From: a virus | Direction: 5' to 3' (one strand) | IMG/VR virus record: IMGVR_UViG_3300044613_000826 | Coordinates: 1-36,762 of that record | DNA length: 36,762 nt | In this document: in pieces, positions 13,721 through 20,708 of the stretch | Position numbering within the stretch: position 1 is the stretch's first letter | How the letters are laid out: each line of letters begins with the position of its first letter | The notes under the pieces: model-generated | The model's database searches: none | What the model was told of the DNA's origin: nothing | Seen by the model: only the letters and a program-made list of their open reading frames with translations | Position numbers and translations under genes: made by a program

Positions 13721-13993
13721 TCATCCTTTCACGGCGGCGAGGGCTTGTCGTGCTTGAACTCTCGCTGGGTCGTCCTGCAATGCTGCCAAACCTGCTGTTC
13801 TTTCTAGTTTATCTAAAGCCTCTGCCAGCCTGTCGCGTTGCATCATCATGGCGTTTGCGTCCAAGCGATAGCGTTCAGCTTTATCGCGTAGCTCATAGAC
13901 CTCTCTGGGTGTCCAGTCCACATCGCATCCACATTCGCAACTGCATCGGGCTGAACATTCGCAACCTTCGCCGGGTATGTATTTCTCTTTCAT
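13721..13993 (-). CDS. Cys-rich N-terminus plus coiled-coil early protein
   Basis: 90 residues from the ATG at 13993. Residues 10-24 are CECSARCSCECGCDV, seven Cys within 14 residues, followed by WTPREVYELRDKAERYRLDA and MQRDRLAEALDKLER helices. The Cys cluster could hold one or two zinc ions or an iron-sulfur centre. The helix part resembles the coiled-coil gene at 12120 (both contain QRDRLAE). It overlaps the RuvC-like gene's end by ATGA. Confidence 0.65.
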   Translation of the reverse strand: MKEKYIPGEGCECSARCSCECGCDVDWTPREVYELRDKAERYRLDANAMMMQRDRLAEALDKLERTAGLAALQDDPARVQARQALAAVKG

Positions 13994-14433
13994 TGTTTTG
14001 TTCCGTATAGTGCTATAAGTAATGCGTCCGCCGTAGCGTGAATTATCTTCTTGTCTGGGAATAGCTCTTGGGCCCTCTGCTTGGAAATGTTCTTGTTGCC
14101 TTTCGTCATGCAACCCATGGCCTTCTGCCAGACTTGTGGACGCACACGCTCGAAGGGTATCCCTGCTGCTGTGAGTGCCATCTCAAGGTTGCCGTAGCCT
14201 CGTCCAAACGAGAAGCTGGAGACCACGCCCATCTGCGGACTGCTGGAGACCGCTTCTAGGTAAGCGCGAACTCCCAAGCCTCCAGTCCCTGCGTTCAAGC
14301 TAATCGAAACAACCAGCTCCCACAAATCCTGCAAGGTATCTGGCATCTTCTCGACGCAAGACTTTCCTCGCTCGTCAATCCAAGCGATTGCGCCGCTGGC
14401 TCCAACATCAATTCCTATGGTGATTCTACTCAT
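13990..14433 (-). CDS. RuvC-like Holliday-junction resolvase
   Basis: 147 residues. ITIGIDVGASGAIAWID places Asp9 on the first strand of an RNase H fold. AYLEAVSS supplies Glu60, and IIHATADALLIALYG supplies His132 and Asp136. ERVRPQVWQKAMG and ISKQRAQELFP fit the RuvC-type order. Such enzymes resolve branched DNA before packaging. It sits in the same operon as the RecE/RecT-like pair, which agrees with a recombination role. Confidence 0.75.
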   Translation of the reverse strand: MSRITIGIDVGASGAIAWIDERGKSCVEKMPDTLQDLWELVVSISLNAGTGGLGVRAYLEAVSSSPQMGVVSSFSFGRGYGNLEMALTAAGIPFERVRPQVWQKAMGCMTKGNKNISKQRAQELFPDKKIIHATADALLIALYGTKQ

Positions 14434-14632
14434 TCCAAAGTTTAAGTTTTAATTTCTTGGCCAGTCCTATCACGGCATCCACCTCTGTCTCGTCGGAGTT
14501 GTTGAAGCGGGTTTCGGTCTTGTACGCCACCCATTTCCCGTCGTCGCGGCGCATTGTCTTGATTCCCTTCTTCTCCTGCCATTTGAGGCGAGGTGAAAGC
14601 TCTTCTGGTAGGTCGTTAAATAGCAACTCCAT
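14426..14632 (-). CDS. Small early protein, unknown
   Basis: 68 residues, basic and helical, with LSPRLKWQEKKGIKT near the N-terminus and VDAVIGLAKKLKLKLWNE at the end. It overlaps the RuvC-like start by 8 bp and the previous small gene by 17 bp. SPRLKW-type openings occur in small phage proteins; the role is unknown. No catalytic residues stand out. Confidence 0.6.
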   Translation of the reverse strand: MELLFNDLPEELSPRLKWQEKKGIKTMRRDDGKWVAYKTETRFNNSDETEVDAVIGLAKKLKLKLWNE

Positions 14633-14774
14633 AGTTCTTTGCTAGGCGTTTGAGTGCTTCCATTAGTCCGCTCCTGCGATGCTTGGGCGAGGCCAAGGCA
14701 GACACAAGGGCCACGGTTAAATGCGGGTCGCTGCCAATGGCGCGAACCGGTTTGTAGATTTGTTTCAGTTTCAT
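14616..14774 (-). CDS. Small basic early protein
   Basis: 52 residues, starting MKLKQIYKPVRAIGSD and ending LKRLAKNYGVAI. It is amphipathic and basic, with SALASPKHRRSG in the middle. The 17-bp overlap with the next gene and the tight operon spacing (4 bp from the preceding stop) support it as a gene. No function is recognisable. Confidence 0.5.
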   Translation of the reverse strand: MKLKQIYKPVRAIGSDPHLTVALVSALASPKHRRSGLMEALKRLAKNYGVAI

Positions 14775-14778
14775 AGTG

Positions 14779-14985
14779 TTATTCTTTGATCGTGTTTAGT
14801 TCTTTTTTATCGCGCCAGACTTCAAGCCCCCTGCCAGTATCCACAAGGGAGAAGTTGCATCCCCTCATGTCACGCAGGACGGTGCGAAGCCATCTCATTT
14901 CGTGTTCGTAGTCTTCTCTGTACGGGCGAGTGAGTGGAACATGTCCCAGGCGCTCTGCCTCCATTGGTGTTAGCATTTCAATCAT
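14779..14985 (-). CDS. Small early protein, unknown
   Basis: 68 residues. MIEMLTPMEAERLGHVPLTRPYREDYEHEM leads into a helix (WLRTVLRDM) and a short beta end (LVDTGRGLEVWRDK). GHVPLTRPY-type openings are seen in small phage proteins. The function is unknown. A 25-codon frame upstream (14978-15055) overlaps its start and could be a leader peptide. Confidence 0.6.
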   Translation of the reverse strand: MIEMLTPMEAERLGHVPLTRPYREDYEHEMRWLRTVLRDMRGCNFSLVDTGRGLEVWRDKKELNTIKE

Positions 14986-15074
14986 AAGTGTTATCGGAAA
15001 GTGGTTTGCCCTGCGATGAACCCTCGGGCCAAGGGATGGATACCCATCTTGTCATCACTCAAGATTCCCACATG

Positions 15075-15380
15075 CTAAAAGGGTATTTCGGAGTCCTCAT
15101 CATCCCACTTGTCTGGCTGAAGGATTGCCTTGATTACGCTTGGCTTCTGTGCCTCCCAGTCAACGATCTTGCAGTTTCCGAGGATCGGGCCTTTCTCTCC
15201 TGCGGCTTTGCGCTCCTTGCTGATCTTCTGGACTACGAATCCATCGTATCCGTACTTGTCCTTCTCCTCACGAATCAGAACCGTGACAGAGAGGTACTTC
15301 TTCCCGTTCTTTGGTGACTCGTAGAGAGCGGTCTTGTCGATCTTCGTTGTGTCCAGGCTTATGTCTATTGTTTGCTTCAT
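15075..15380 (-). CDS. Candidate single-stranded-DNA-binding protein
   Basis: 101 residues. The body is beta-rich with aromatic and basic residues (YLSVTVLIREEKDKYGYDGFVVQ), compatible with a small OB fold. The C-terminus ends DDEDSEIPF, an acidic tail with a terminal hydrophobic tip like the bacterial SSB ending DDDIPF, which recruits other replication proteins. The gene lies 9 bp from the RecE-like nuclease. The core sequence does not match SSB families that I can recall, so the call rests on the tail and context. Confidence 0.55.
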   Translation of the reverse strand: MKQTIDISLDTTKIDKTALYESPKNGKKYLSVTVLIREEKDKYGYDGFVVQKISKERKAAGEKGPILGNCKIVDWEAQKPSVIKAILQPDKWDDEDSEIPF

Positions 15381-15389
15381 GGTGTATTG

Positions 15390-16199
15390 TTATTTGATTG
15401 CCCACTTGGGGAATGAGAGTTCTTGGATTCCTTCAACTGCCTTGGGGAACATCTTCTCCGAGACACATTTCTGGTATTTGGCTATGGCGTTCATGTATCC
15501 GATTCGCCCTTGTTCGATGAAATCACCGGACAGGTTGACGATTGCGGTTTCATAAGGCGCAGATGTTTCGACAAAGGCAAGCACAAAATTCGTGCGCTCC
15601 AGCCCCGTGGCGGCGTTGAATAGGTCTAGGTAGAGGGCGGCTTGCCAATGGTAGCCTCGGCGCACCACAAGGGACGCTAGGTCGTCAGCTTTGCCGATGC
15701 TGGAAGTGGTCTTGATGTCCACCAAGTCATCCCCTGCCTGTGGTACAAGGTCAATCATGCCGCGCACCTTGGTTTCCCCGATTTGCGAGTAGACGGCAAC
15801 CTCGGTCTTGTAGCCAGAGACAAACAACGGCTGGAGATCAAGGTCGTTGAGGATTGCCTCCGCGCATTCGTTGGCGGCGTTGAGTTGAGCCTGCGTGATG
15901 CAAACCTTTCCCTGTGCCGTCATCGAATCCCGCCATTCCTGTGCCGCTTTGGTACGGAACGAGTCGTATTCGCTCACGGCGTAGGTTTCGGCGTACTCGG
16001 TAGGCGTGAGAGCAAGGCAATGCACAAGGCTACCAAACTCCATCGCCGGCGTTGTCTCTTTCGGGCCGCTATGGAACCATTTCCAAGGGCTTTGGTCGAA
16101 GTCCCAGAGCATGCTTTTTGACACATACCCGCCCAAGTTGGAGGGGCTTGCGCCACCCTCGTAATACTTGCGCCCGAGGTTGTAGATTAGCTCACTCAT
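15390..16199 (-). CDS. RecE-like PD-(D/E)XK exonuclease
   Basis: 269 residues. MEFGSLVHCL (53-62) is the entry motif with His60; KVRGMIDLV gives Asp150; DLVDIKTTSS gives Asp161 and Lys163 of the D-x-K site; HWQAALYLD (184-192) is the conserved Gln/Tyr helix. This order fits the C-terminal nuclease of exonuclease VIII (DUF3799-type). It would chew 5' strands of duplex ends and hand single strands to the adjacent RecT. The start overlaps the RecT gene end by ATGA. Confidence 0.8.
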   Translation of the reverse strand: MSELIYNLGRKYYEGGASPSNLGGYVSKSMLWDFDQSPWKWFHSGPKETTPAMEFGSLVHCLALTPTEYAETYAVSEYDSFRTKAAQEWRDSMTAQGKVCITQAQLNAANECAEAILNDLDLQPLFVSGYKTEVAVYSQIGETKVRGMIDLVPQAGDDLVDIKTTSSIGKADDLASLVVRRGYHWQAALYLDLFNAATGLERTNFVLAFVETSAPYETAIVNLSGDFIEQGRIGYMNAIAKYQKCVSEKMFPKAVEGIQELSFPKWAIK

Positions 16200-16966
16200 G
16201 GTTCTACCTCCTTGACCATGTTCTGGAACGCTTCTGCGATCTTGTCAGCGTGGGGTTTTGTGTTCCCCTTGGGCTTGTCCTCGACAACCTGCGCCTCGAC
16301 AACCTCAACGGGTTCTGGTTCGGGTTCTGGTTCTGCCACGAACGGGTTCGCCTTCGGGGTCACGTTGCGCGGCGGTTCTGCAAAGTCTCGCACCTCGTCG
16401 GTCGTATACATACCAAGGCTGATATCAGAGGCGTAAGCACGACTCCAGAATGAGGCGGCACGATAGCGGAGCATTTGTCCAGGCATCGTGAGCCATTTTG
16501 ATCCACTTTTTGTACTCCACCCTTCCTTCTTCGCCATTTCGAGGGTGATTTTCTCCCCACGAAGCTCCTCGCCCGTGGATACATCACGGGAAACGGCATA
16601 GCAGCTAGTCGGGCTGTCGTCGTCATCGAAGACGAAACGCAATGGCGTAAAGCTCCCGCACGAACGGATCATCCCGATCAGGGCTGTGGCTCTCCAGCTC
16701 GGCCTTCCGTGGATGATGTCGATGTTTTGCGTCACCATTAACACATCAATTCCCGTGCGCTTTGAGATATTCAATGCGATAGCGCAGTTTGGGACATTGT
16801 TAGCAAAGTCCTTTGGAACCATTGTCGAGGATGCCAGCATTTTCGCCTGCCTTTGGACTAGCTCGAATGCCTGCGTTTCGGCTTGAACCTGTGCAAGGAT
16901 ACCCGTGTTTTGTGCTTCCTGCGGCACAATCGCTTCAGTTTGTGTTTGTGTCTGTGTTGTTTCCAT
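16196..16966 (-). CDS. recT: RecT-family single-strand annealing protein
   Basis: 256 residues. The core has AKMLASSTMVPKDF, NCAIALNISKRTGIDVLMV, QNIDIIHGRPSWRATALI and MLRYRAASFWSRAYASDI, all in RecT order, ending before a Pro/Glu linker (EPEPEPEPVEVVEAQVVED) and a short helical tail. RecT anneals complementary strands with its RecE partner, encoded immediately downstream. The N-terminus is Thr/Gln repetitive (ETTQTQTQTE). No ribosome site is visible; the leader is A/C-rich. Confidence 0.88.
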   Translation of the reverse strand: METTQTQTQTEAIVPQEAQNTGILAQVQAETQAFELVQRQAKMLASSTMVPKDFANNVPNCAIALNISKRTGIDVLMVTQNIDIIHGRPSWRATALIGMIRSCGSFTPLRFVFDDDDSPTSCYAVSRDVSTGEELRGEKITLEMAKKEGWSTKSGSKWLTMPGQMLRYRAASFWSRAYASDISLGMYTTDEVRDFAEPPRNVTPKANPFVAEPEPEPEPVEVVEAQVVEDKPKGNTKPHADKIAEAFQNMVKEVEP

Positions 16967-17009
16967 CGTAGTCTGTAGTTAGTTTGTTTAGTTTCTTTTT
17001 GATTTCGTT

Positions 17010-17198
17010 TTATTTGAGAATATCAATGATGATTGATACTGGTATTGCTGCCAGCACCATAGCCAACACAATAGCGCAAAAAATTACAGGCCAGGGTAAC
17101 TTGTCATCTCCTGCATTAGACGCTAATGCCGCATGAATATCGCGTTTCATTGCGATAATCTCAATAGTCTTTTGCATTATGTTCTCGCTGTTTTCCAT
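17010..17198 (-). CDS. Small tail-anchored membrane protein
   Basis: 62 residues. A polar helical N-terminus (MQKTIEIIAMKRDIHAALAS) is followed by one strong transmembrane segment, WPVIFCAIVLAMVLAAIPVS (36-55), and a short end. Its start overlaps the previous gene by 38 bp in another frame. The role is unknown; early phage membrane proteins sometimes block superinfection. Confidence 0.6.
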   Translation of the reverse strand: MENSENIMQKTIEIIAMKRDIHAALASNAGDDKLPWPVIFCAIVLAMVLAAIPVSIIIDILK

Positions 17199-17382
17199 CG
17201 TCGATTTTGTTTAGTTCGTTCAACTGTTTTGCGATGTGCTTCCCCACCGCAACGGGGTCGAATAAGGGCATTCCTTCCCTCATTACATAAGGTATGTAGC
17301 CATCGGTAGCCCATAGAGCAACCACGGCTGGAGGCAGTTTTAAGTCATCCGCCATCTCTTGCAAGCTAAAAAGTTTAATCAT
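17161..17382 (-). CDS. MerR/excisionase-like helix-turn-helix protein
   Basis: 73 residues from the ATG at 17382. FSLQEMADDLKLPPAVVALWATDGYIPYVMREG is the MerR-type pattern of a helix, turn, recognition helix and wing, then LFDPVAVGKHIAKQL. It probably binds DNA as a small regulator. It overlaps the stop of the DnaA-like gene by ATGA. An upstream reading frame gives an Arg/Pro-rich antisense-type extension and is rejected as the start. Confidence 0.6.
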   Translation of the reverse strand: MIKLFSLQEMADDLKLPPAVVALWATDGYIPYVMREGMPLFDPVAVGKHIAKQLNELNKIDDGKQREHNAKDY

Positions 17383-17735
17383 GCTATTTTTTCTTTCGGG
17401 GTTTCTTCTTCCATAGAGGCTTCGCTTATTAAGCGTTGGAGGCACTCGCGCACCTTGTCTGCGAATCGGTCTTCGTGCTCGATCAAGAACCGAACCCGCT
17501 CCCGTGCGTGGATGATCGCCCCATGATGCCGGTCGAGCCTGTAGCCTGTCTCTTGGAGTGAGTGGTTTTCGCTCCAAATAGTCGCCACAAGTTGCCTTGG
17601 CTCAACCCACCGCGCAAATCGTGAGCGGCAAAGTATCTGTTCGGGCGTGACAGCAAAGACTTCTGCCACGATACGAACCAAAAACGCGAACTTGTCCGCC
17701 TCCGTGTCGTCGTAGAGTTTCCAGTTCACTTTCAT
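17379..17735 (-). CDS. Stand-alone DnaA domain-IV-like protein
   Basis: 118 residues from the ATG at 17735. IVAEVFAVTPEQILCRSR (22-39), WVEPRQLVATIW (43-54) and ETGYRLDRHHGAIIHARERV (62-81) follow the order of the DnaA C-terminal DNA-binding domain, where R-Q-V/L and G-R-D-H-T-T-V-x-H-A are the signature. Here Gly-Ala replaces the usual Thr-Thr. There is no ATPase part. The protein may recognise DnaA-box-like sites; three such sites lie in the long intergenic region at 21.2-21.5 kb. It is coupled to both neighbours. Confidence 0.7.
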   Translation of the reverse strand: MKVNWKLYDDTEADKFAFLVRIVAEVFAVTPEQILCRSRFARWVEPRQLVATIWSENHSLQETGYRLDRHHGAIIHARERVRFLIEHEDRFADKVRECLQRLISEASMEEETPKEKIA

Positions 17736-17920
17736 GCGGTTCCCCCTCCGTCCATGTCGTCTTTGATCACATACGCCCCCCAGACTGCCACGGACAGCAG
17801 GCTTGAGCCGTAGAATGCCCACATTTTCCACCTTGTCGGGGCTTCAAATAGCGAGTCCACAAAAAGGAAAAGGAACAGGTGACCAAAGATAGCCAAGGCC
17901 AGGATCATTTGCTTCCTCAT
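17732..17920 (-). CDS. Small two-span membrane protein
   Basis: 62 residues. Hydrophobic segments at about 5-25 (MILALAIFGHLFLFLFVDSL) and 33-51 (MWAFYGSSLLSVAVWGAYV) with a basic start and acidic end predict two membrane spans. It is placed in the early operon with ATGA overlaps on both sides. The function is unknown. Confidence 0.6.
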   Translation of the reverse strand: MRKQMILALAIFGHLFLFLFVDSLFEAPTRWKMWAFYGSSLLSVAVWGAYVIKDDMDGGGTA

Positions 17921-18147
17921 GCGGCCTCCTTTCTTGCTTTTTTAACTTCTTTCCGTGCCTCCCGTATGGCGTGAGCAAGGCGTTTTCGGTCAACCTCTAA
18001 AGGCTGCCAGCCTACAAAGACCATTGCATATCGGATGCGGCCCCAGCTTGTGACGGCAAGAACCTGATGGTCTCCACCGAACATTTGATTTTTGAAGTGA
18101 TACCAGCACCCCGAGGCGCATGGTTTCGGTTCTCGTTTAATTGTCAT
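17917..18147 (-). CDS. Small basic early protein, unknown
   Basis: 76 residues from the ATG at 18147, which follows the leader CAAACAAACGAAACC. CASGCWYHFKNQMFGGDH and a beta-like middle (VLAVTSWGRIRYAMVFVGW) precede a long basic helix (REARKEVKKARKEAA). Cys10 and Cys14 and His17 could bind zinc. No family is recognised. A longer frame upstream has poor composition and is not chosen. Confidence 0.6.
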   Translation of the reverse strand: MTIKREPKPCASGCWYHFKNQMFGGDHQVLAVTSWGRIRYAMVFVGWQPLEVDRKRLAHAIREARKEVKKARKEAA

Positions 18148-18166
18148 GGTTTCGTTTGTTTGTGGT

Positions 18167-18478
18167 TTATTCAAGCGACCAGTCAACATCATCTGTCGGC
18201 GGGTCAAGGTGTTTTCGCTCCCATAGGGTTTCCAGCCGGTGCAGGTCGATGCCAAGGCATGCCAAGACATCAGCAAATGCTTCCGCATCGATGTTGCAAA
18301 GCGCGGCCTTGTCGTTTCCGTGGTACTCCATGAACAAGGGGAATCGGTCGGCCTCGTCCATTTTCTCGATGTCATCCGCTGCCCGCTGGATGCATTCAAG
18401 CACCCAAGGCGCGTCCTCGTTTGCCACCCCCGCCCCCGTTATGAGGGCAAGGGCTTTGCTTTCCCATTGTGGCATCAT
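18167..18478 (-). CDS. Acidic helical early protein
   Basis: 103 residues from the ATG at 18478, which overlaps the stop of the preceding small gene. It is acidic and mostly helical (CIQRAADDIEKMDEADRF, AEAFADVLACLGIDLHRLETLW). No motif was recognised. Its start is fixed by the ATGA coupling rather than a ribosome site. Confidence 0.6.
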   Translation of the reverse strand: MMPQWESKALALITGAGVANEDAPWVLECIQRAADDIEKMDEADRFPLFMEYHGNDKAALCNIDAEAFADVLACLGIDLHRLETLWERKHLDPPTDDVDWSLE

Positions 18479-18630
18479 GGCTTGCCACCTTTCCCGTTTA
18501 TGCTTTGCAAGTAGGTTTCCACGGGCACGGCGTGAAAGTCGGGTTTCAATAGTGCAACCTTGCGCGGATCGTAAATTTCCGCCACGGCTTTTCCCGTCCT
18601 TTTGTCGATGATTACCCATGATTGAGTCAT
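18475..18630 (-). CDS. Small early protein, unknown
   Basis: 51 residues from the ATG at 18630, in an ATGA overlap with the gene before it. TQSWVIIDKRTGKAVAEIYD is a compact beta pattern, then KPDFHAVPVETYLQSIN. Coupling on both sides supports it as a gene; its role is unknown. Confidence 0.55.
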   Translation of the reverse strand: MTQSWVIIDKRTGKAVAEIYDPRKVALLKPDFHAVPVETYLQSINGKGGKP

Positions 18631-18881
18631 GCCACGCCCCTTCCTACAAATCGAGGCTCGGCACCAACTCGCCGGCAATCCGCGGCAAATTTGCGTTGCC
18701 AGTATGGGGAAAGCTCGATTGCCTTGTCACAAATCAACCCATTACAGATTGTCCCGTTAGGTTTGTCGGTATAAGCCCAGTCACTCCCATTCCGGGGAAG
18801 TCCCGAAACATACAGGACGGGCTTATTTTCAGACCAAAAACGCCACGCCCGGACGTTTTCGGTTGTCCGCGCGGTTTTCAT
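18627..18881 (-). CDS. Small early protein, unknown
   Basis: 84 residues. ENVRAWRFWSENKPVLYVSGLPR, a central NGTICNGLICDKAIELSPYW and a basic Arg-rich end. Two Cys and many aromatic residues are present. It overlaps both neighbours by ATGA. No family was recognised. Confidence 0.6.
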   Translation of the reverse strand: MKTARTTENVRAWRFWSENKPVLYVSGLPRNGSDWAYTDKPNGTICNGLICDKAIELSPYWQRKFAADCRRVGAEPRFVGRGVA

Positions 18882-19201
18882 GCCTCACCCCCTTTCGCCT
18901 TGGCAATGACGGCAAGGGCTTTTCCCATGCGGTCAGCGTTTATCGGGTCGGCTAGGTATTTATCCGCGCAAAGCTCTTCCAAAGCGGCGAGCATTTCCGG
19001 TGCGGCAGCTATCAAGCGGGCGTTTGCCAAGCGTTCTGCCTCCCGATCCTCCCCATCCTCATCCCATAGGTTAAAAAGCTCTCCAATGGCGTCCTTTCCG
19101 GTGGTAATGACGGGCGTGTCACGTCGGGATGGCCTCGATGAATCGTTCCAGAACTGGATTTGCCAAGGGCCTTGCGTGTGTGTGTGTGTGTCTGTGTTCA
19201 T
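18878..19201 (-). CDS. Early phage protein with HTHTHTQGPW start and NARLIAAAPEML motif
   Basis: 107 residues. THTHTQGPWQIQFW near the start and AERLANARLIAAAPEMLAALEEL (about 55-78) form a pair seen in many small phage early proteins of unknown role. The N-terminus is encoded by a run of CA dinucleotides (plus-strand GT, about 19175-19190). The C-terminal helix ends KAKGGEA. Confidence 0.7.
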   Translation of the reverse strand: MNTDTHTHTQGPWQIQFWNDSSRPSRRDTPVITTGKDAIGELFNLWDEDGEDREAERLANARLIAAAPEMLAALEELCADKYLADPINADRMGKALAVIAKAKGGEA

Positions 19202-19219
19202 AGTTTCGGTGGGTTAGGG

Positions 19220-19558
19220 TTAGGCGTTGCGGGAAATAAGGCGGGCCGCTTGTGAAAGACAGCGGGCTTGGCAATCAAGCCAACTTTCCCGGCGGTTTGG
19301 TGGGAGTTCTCCGTTTTTCGTTTTCTTTAGTTCTGATGGATTGCACAAGCGCATTGCGATTTGCCGATCATACACAAGCGAGCTGCCGCCATAGCTGAAA
19401 TGCGTCCAATCATCGGCACCGTTCAAAAGGTTTTTTTCCGTGCATTCTCCCTCTAGGTTTTCCAATAGTTCTAAGGCGTATTCCTTGCGAGCCTTCGCCC
19501 ACGCGCCGCGCGGTTTTGTGGCTTCGATTGCACTCTCGATTTCGTTTTTCGTTTTCAT
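19220..19558 (-). CDS. Phage early protein with a YGGSSLVYD / LCNPSELKKTKNG pattern
   Basis: 112 residues. The segments AKARKEYALELLENL, DWTHFSYGGSSLVYDRQIA, RLCNPSELKKTKNGE and SWLDCQARCLSQAA follow the order of a protein often found in phage early operons. I know no activity for it. The leader contains CAACAACAAACCACG and no Shine-Dalgarno, as for other genes here. Confidence 0.7.
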   Translation of the reverse strand: MKTKNEIESAIEATKPRGAWAKARKEYALELLENLEGECTEKNLLNGADDWTHFSYGGSSLVYDRQIAMRLCNPSELKKTKNGELPPNRRESWLDCQARCLSQAARLISRNA

Positions 19559-19679
19559 TTTGTATCGTGGTTTGTTGTTGTAGTCTCATCAGTGCTGGTA
19601 CTACCAGCAGACCGCCGAAGCGGTTTCGACTTGGCTTCACTTTATGCACACTTGCAGGCAATGCAAGCGGATTTTTACA
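19559..19679. promoter_or_regulatory. Gap with stacked hairpins between early genes
   Basis: The only sizeable break inside the early operon (121 bp). TGCTGGTA-C-TACCAGCA (19593-19609) is a 17-bp palindrome directly followed by ACCGC-CGAA-GCGGT (19611-19624). Neither has a T-run on the minus strand. An operator or RNA-processing site is possible. Confidence 0.45.
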
Positions 19680-19940
19680 TCATGCGAAAATTCCCTTTTC
19701 CGCGATGATTTGGCTCGCCTTTTGCTCCCGGCTTTGCCTTTCATCACTGGCAAGTTCATACTTTGCGCAAACGCGGGCAATGTTAGCCTCTCTCGCGCGC
19801 TTCATGGATGCGGCAACCCCCGCCATGCGCTCCCTTTCCCTTTGCGCGTTCCTAGTTTTGCAAGGCTGGCAAAGCCAGCCAGAATCGCAAAGCATACAAC
19901 GGCCCTGAGCGTCAAATCTGTTCATCGGGTCAATTTTCAT
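19680..19940 (-). CDS. Small zinc-knuckle-like early protein
   Basis: 86 residues. GRCMLCDSGWLCQPCKTR (residues 13-30) gives a CxxC-x5-CxxC arrangement, a likely zinc site, followed by a basic, Ala/Arg/Glu-rich helix. It may bind nucleic acid. A plus-strand frame in the same place also begins with CxxC but is antisense and is not called. Confidence 0.6.
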   Translation of the reverse strand: MKIDPMNRFDAQGRCMLCDSGWLCQPCKTRNAQRERERMAGVAASMKRAREANIARVCAKYELASDERQSREQKASQIIAEKGIFA

Positions 19941-19957
19941 ATTTTCAAGTTTAAGGT

Positions 19958-20092
19958 TTAACGGATGAAAGGTTCACTTGCGCGCTTGCGCATCTCAATA
20001 TCAGACGGCCCGCCAAGTTTCCCGCTTGTCACTGCTACGGCAAGGCCAAGCAAGGCAAGCAAGGCAAGGGCAAGGAAAAGGTCACGGATCAT
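19958..20092 (-). CDS. Small single-span membrane protein
   Basis: 44 residues: MIRDLFLALALLALLGLAVA forms one N-terminal transmembrane segment or uncleaved signal, then a polar tail KLGGPSDIEMRKRASEPFIR. Its start is in an ATGA overlap with the preceding gene. The coding strand uses a repetitive CTTGCC pattern. The role is unknown. Confidence 0.5.
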   Translation of the reverse strand: MIRDLFLALALLALLGLAVAVTSGKLGGPSDIEMRKRASEPFIR

Positions 20093-20250
20093 GCCTCCCC
20101 CTTTCCATATTCGATTTCCCGACCCTTCACAATCAGGGCAAGGGCGTCATCGTATCCCATCCCATAATGAGACGCGAATTCCTCAACGGTTAGGAAGTCA
20201 TTAAACCATTCGATGAATGCCTCGTGCGGTGTCATTTTTTGCGTTGTCAT
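20089..20250 (-). CDS. Small early protein, HTH-like
   Basis: 53 residues from the ATG at 20250 (MTTQKMTPHEAF). DFLTVEEFASHYGMGYDDALALIVKG reads as a compact helix-turn-helix-like unit of the T-V-x-E-F-A-x-H-Y-G kind. An upstream in-frame start at 20289 is possible but overlaps the previous gene. The leader is AAACAAACACTAC-rich. Confidence 0.55.
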   Translation of the reverse strand: MTTQKMTPHEAFIEWFNDFLTVEEFASHYGMGYDDALALIVKGREIEYGKGEA

Positions 20251-20285
20251 TTTTTTGTAGTGTTTGTTTAGCTGATGGTTTGAAA

Positions 20286-20708
20286 TCATGCGTCAAAAGG
20301 TATGATTGTTAGTTTGCAATCATGCGCGGCGTTGATTGGGTTTGCCTTGTCGACAATATCAACGCAAACCTGCCCTTGTTCGGAGTATCTCACCAAGTCA
20401 AAGCCAAGGTATTTTTCATCGTGATCCGTGAGGCAGAACATGGCCCAAACTTTCCCATTGCGGGTGCTGGCGGATCGGGCTTGCCCATCCCTTCCGTTTG
20501 AGACAATCACGGCAAAAATTTCCCCGTTCCCGTGGAAAAGTCGGATAGCCCGTGTACCGCGCTTCTTCGACTTGTGCCGCGTAAAATACCCGTCTGCCGT
20601 TTTCCCGTTTATTGGAGTAAATAGCGTTTCGACGAATCCCGCCTTGTCGGTGAATACTAGGCCGCTCGGTGTGGTGAAGCATTGAATCGTTTTTGTTTTC
20701 GTTCTCAT
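20286..20708 (-). CDS. First gene of the leftward early operon, unknown
   Basis: 140 residues from the ATG at 20708, preceded by CAACAAACAAAAACAACG. KTKTIQCFTTPSGLVFTDK, DGYFTRHKSKKRGTRAIRLF and CVDIVDKANPINAAHD occur in a mixed alpha/beta, basic protein. No family was recognised. Being first in the operon it is probably made earliest and could act on the host. A longer frame upstream to 20888 overlaps the promoter-proximal repeats and is not chosen. Confidence 0.6.
   Translation of the reverse strand: MRTKTKTIQCFTTPSGLVFTDKAGFVETLFTPINGKTADGYFTRHKSKKRGTRAIRLFHGNGEIFAVIVSNGRDGQARSASTRNGKVWAMFCLTDHDEKYLGFDLVRYSEQGQVCVDIVDKANPINAAHDCKLTIIPFDA

Noticed and set aside
14978-15055. 25-codon minus-strand frame MTRWVSIPWPEGS...
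   Set aside because: It overlaps the next start and fits the operon direction, but is too short and has no recognisable features; a leader peptide cannot be excluded.
19644-19961. Plus-strand frame beginning MHTCRQCKRIF
   Set aside because: The CxxC start is tempting, but it is antisense to a zinc-knuckle-like early gene with better composition and operon fit.
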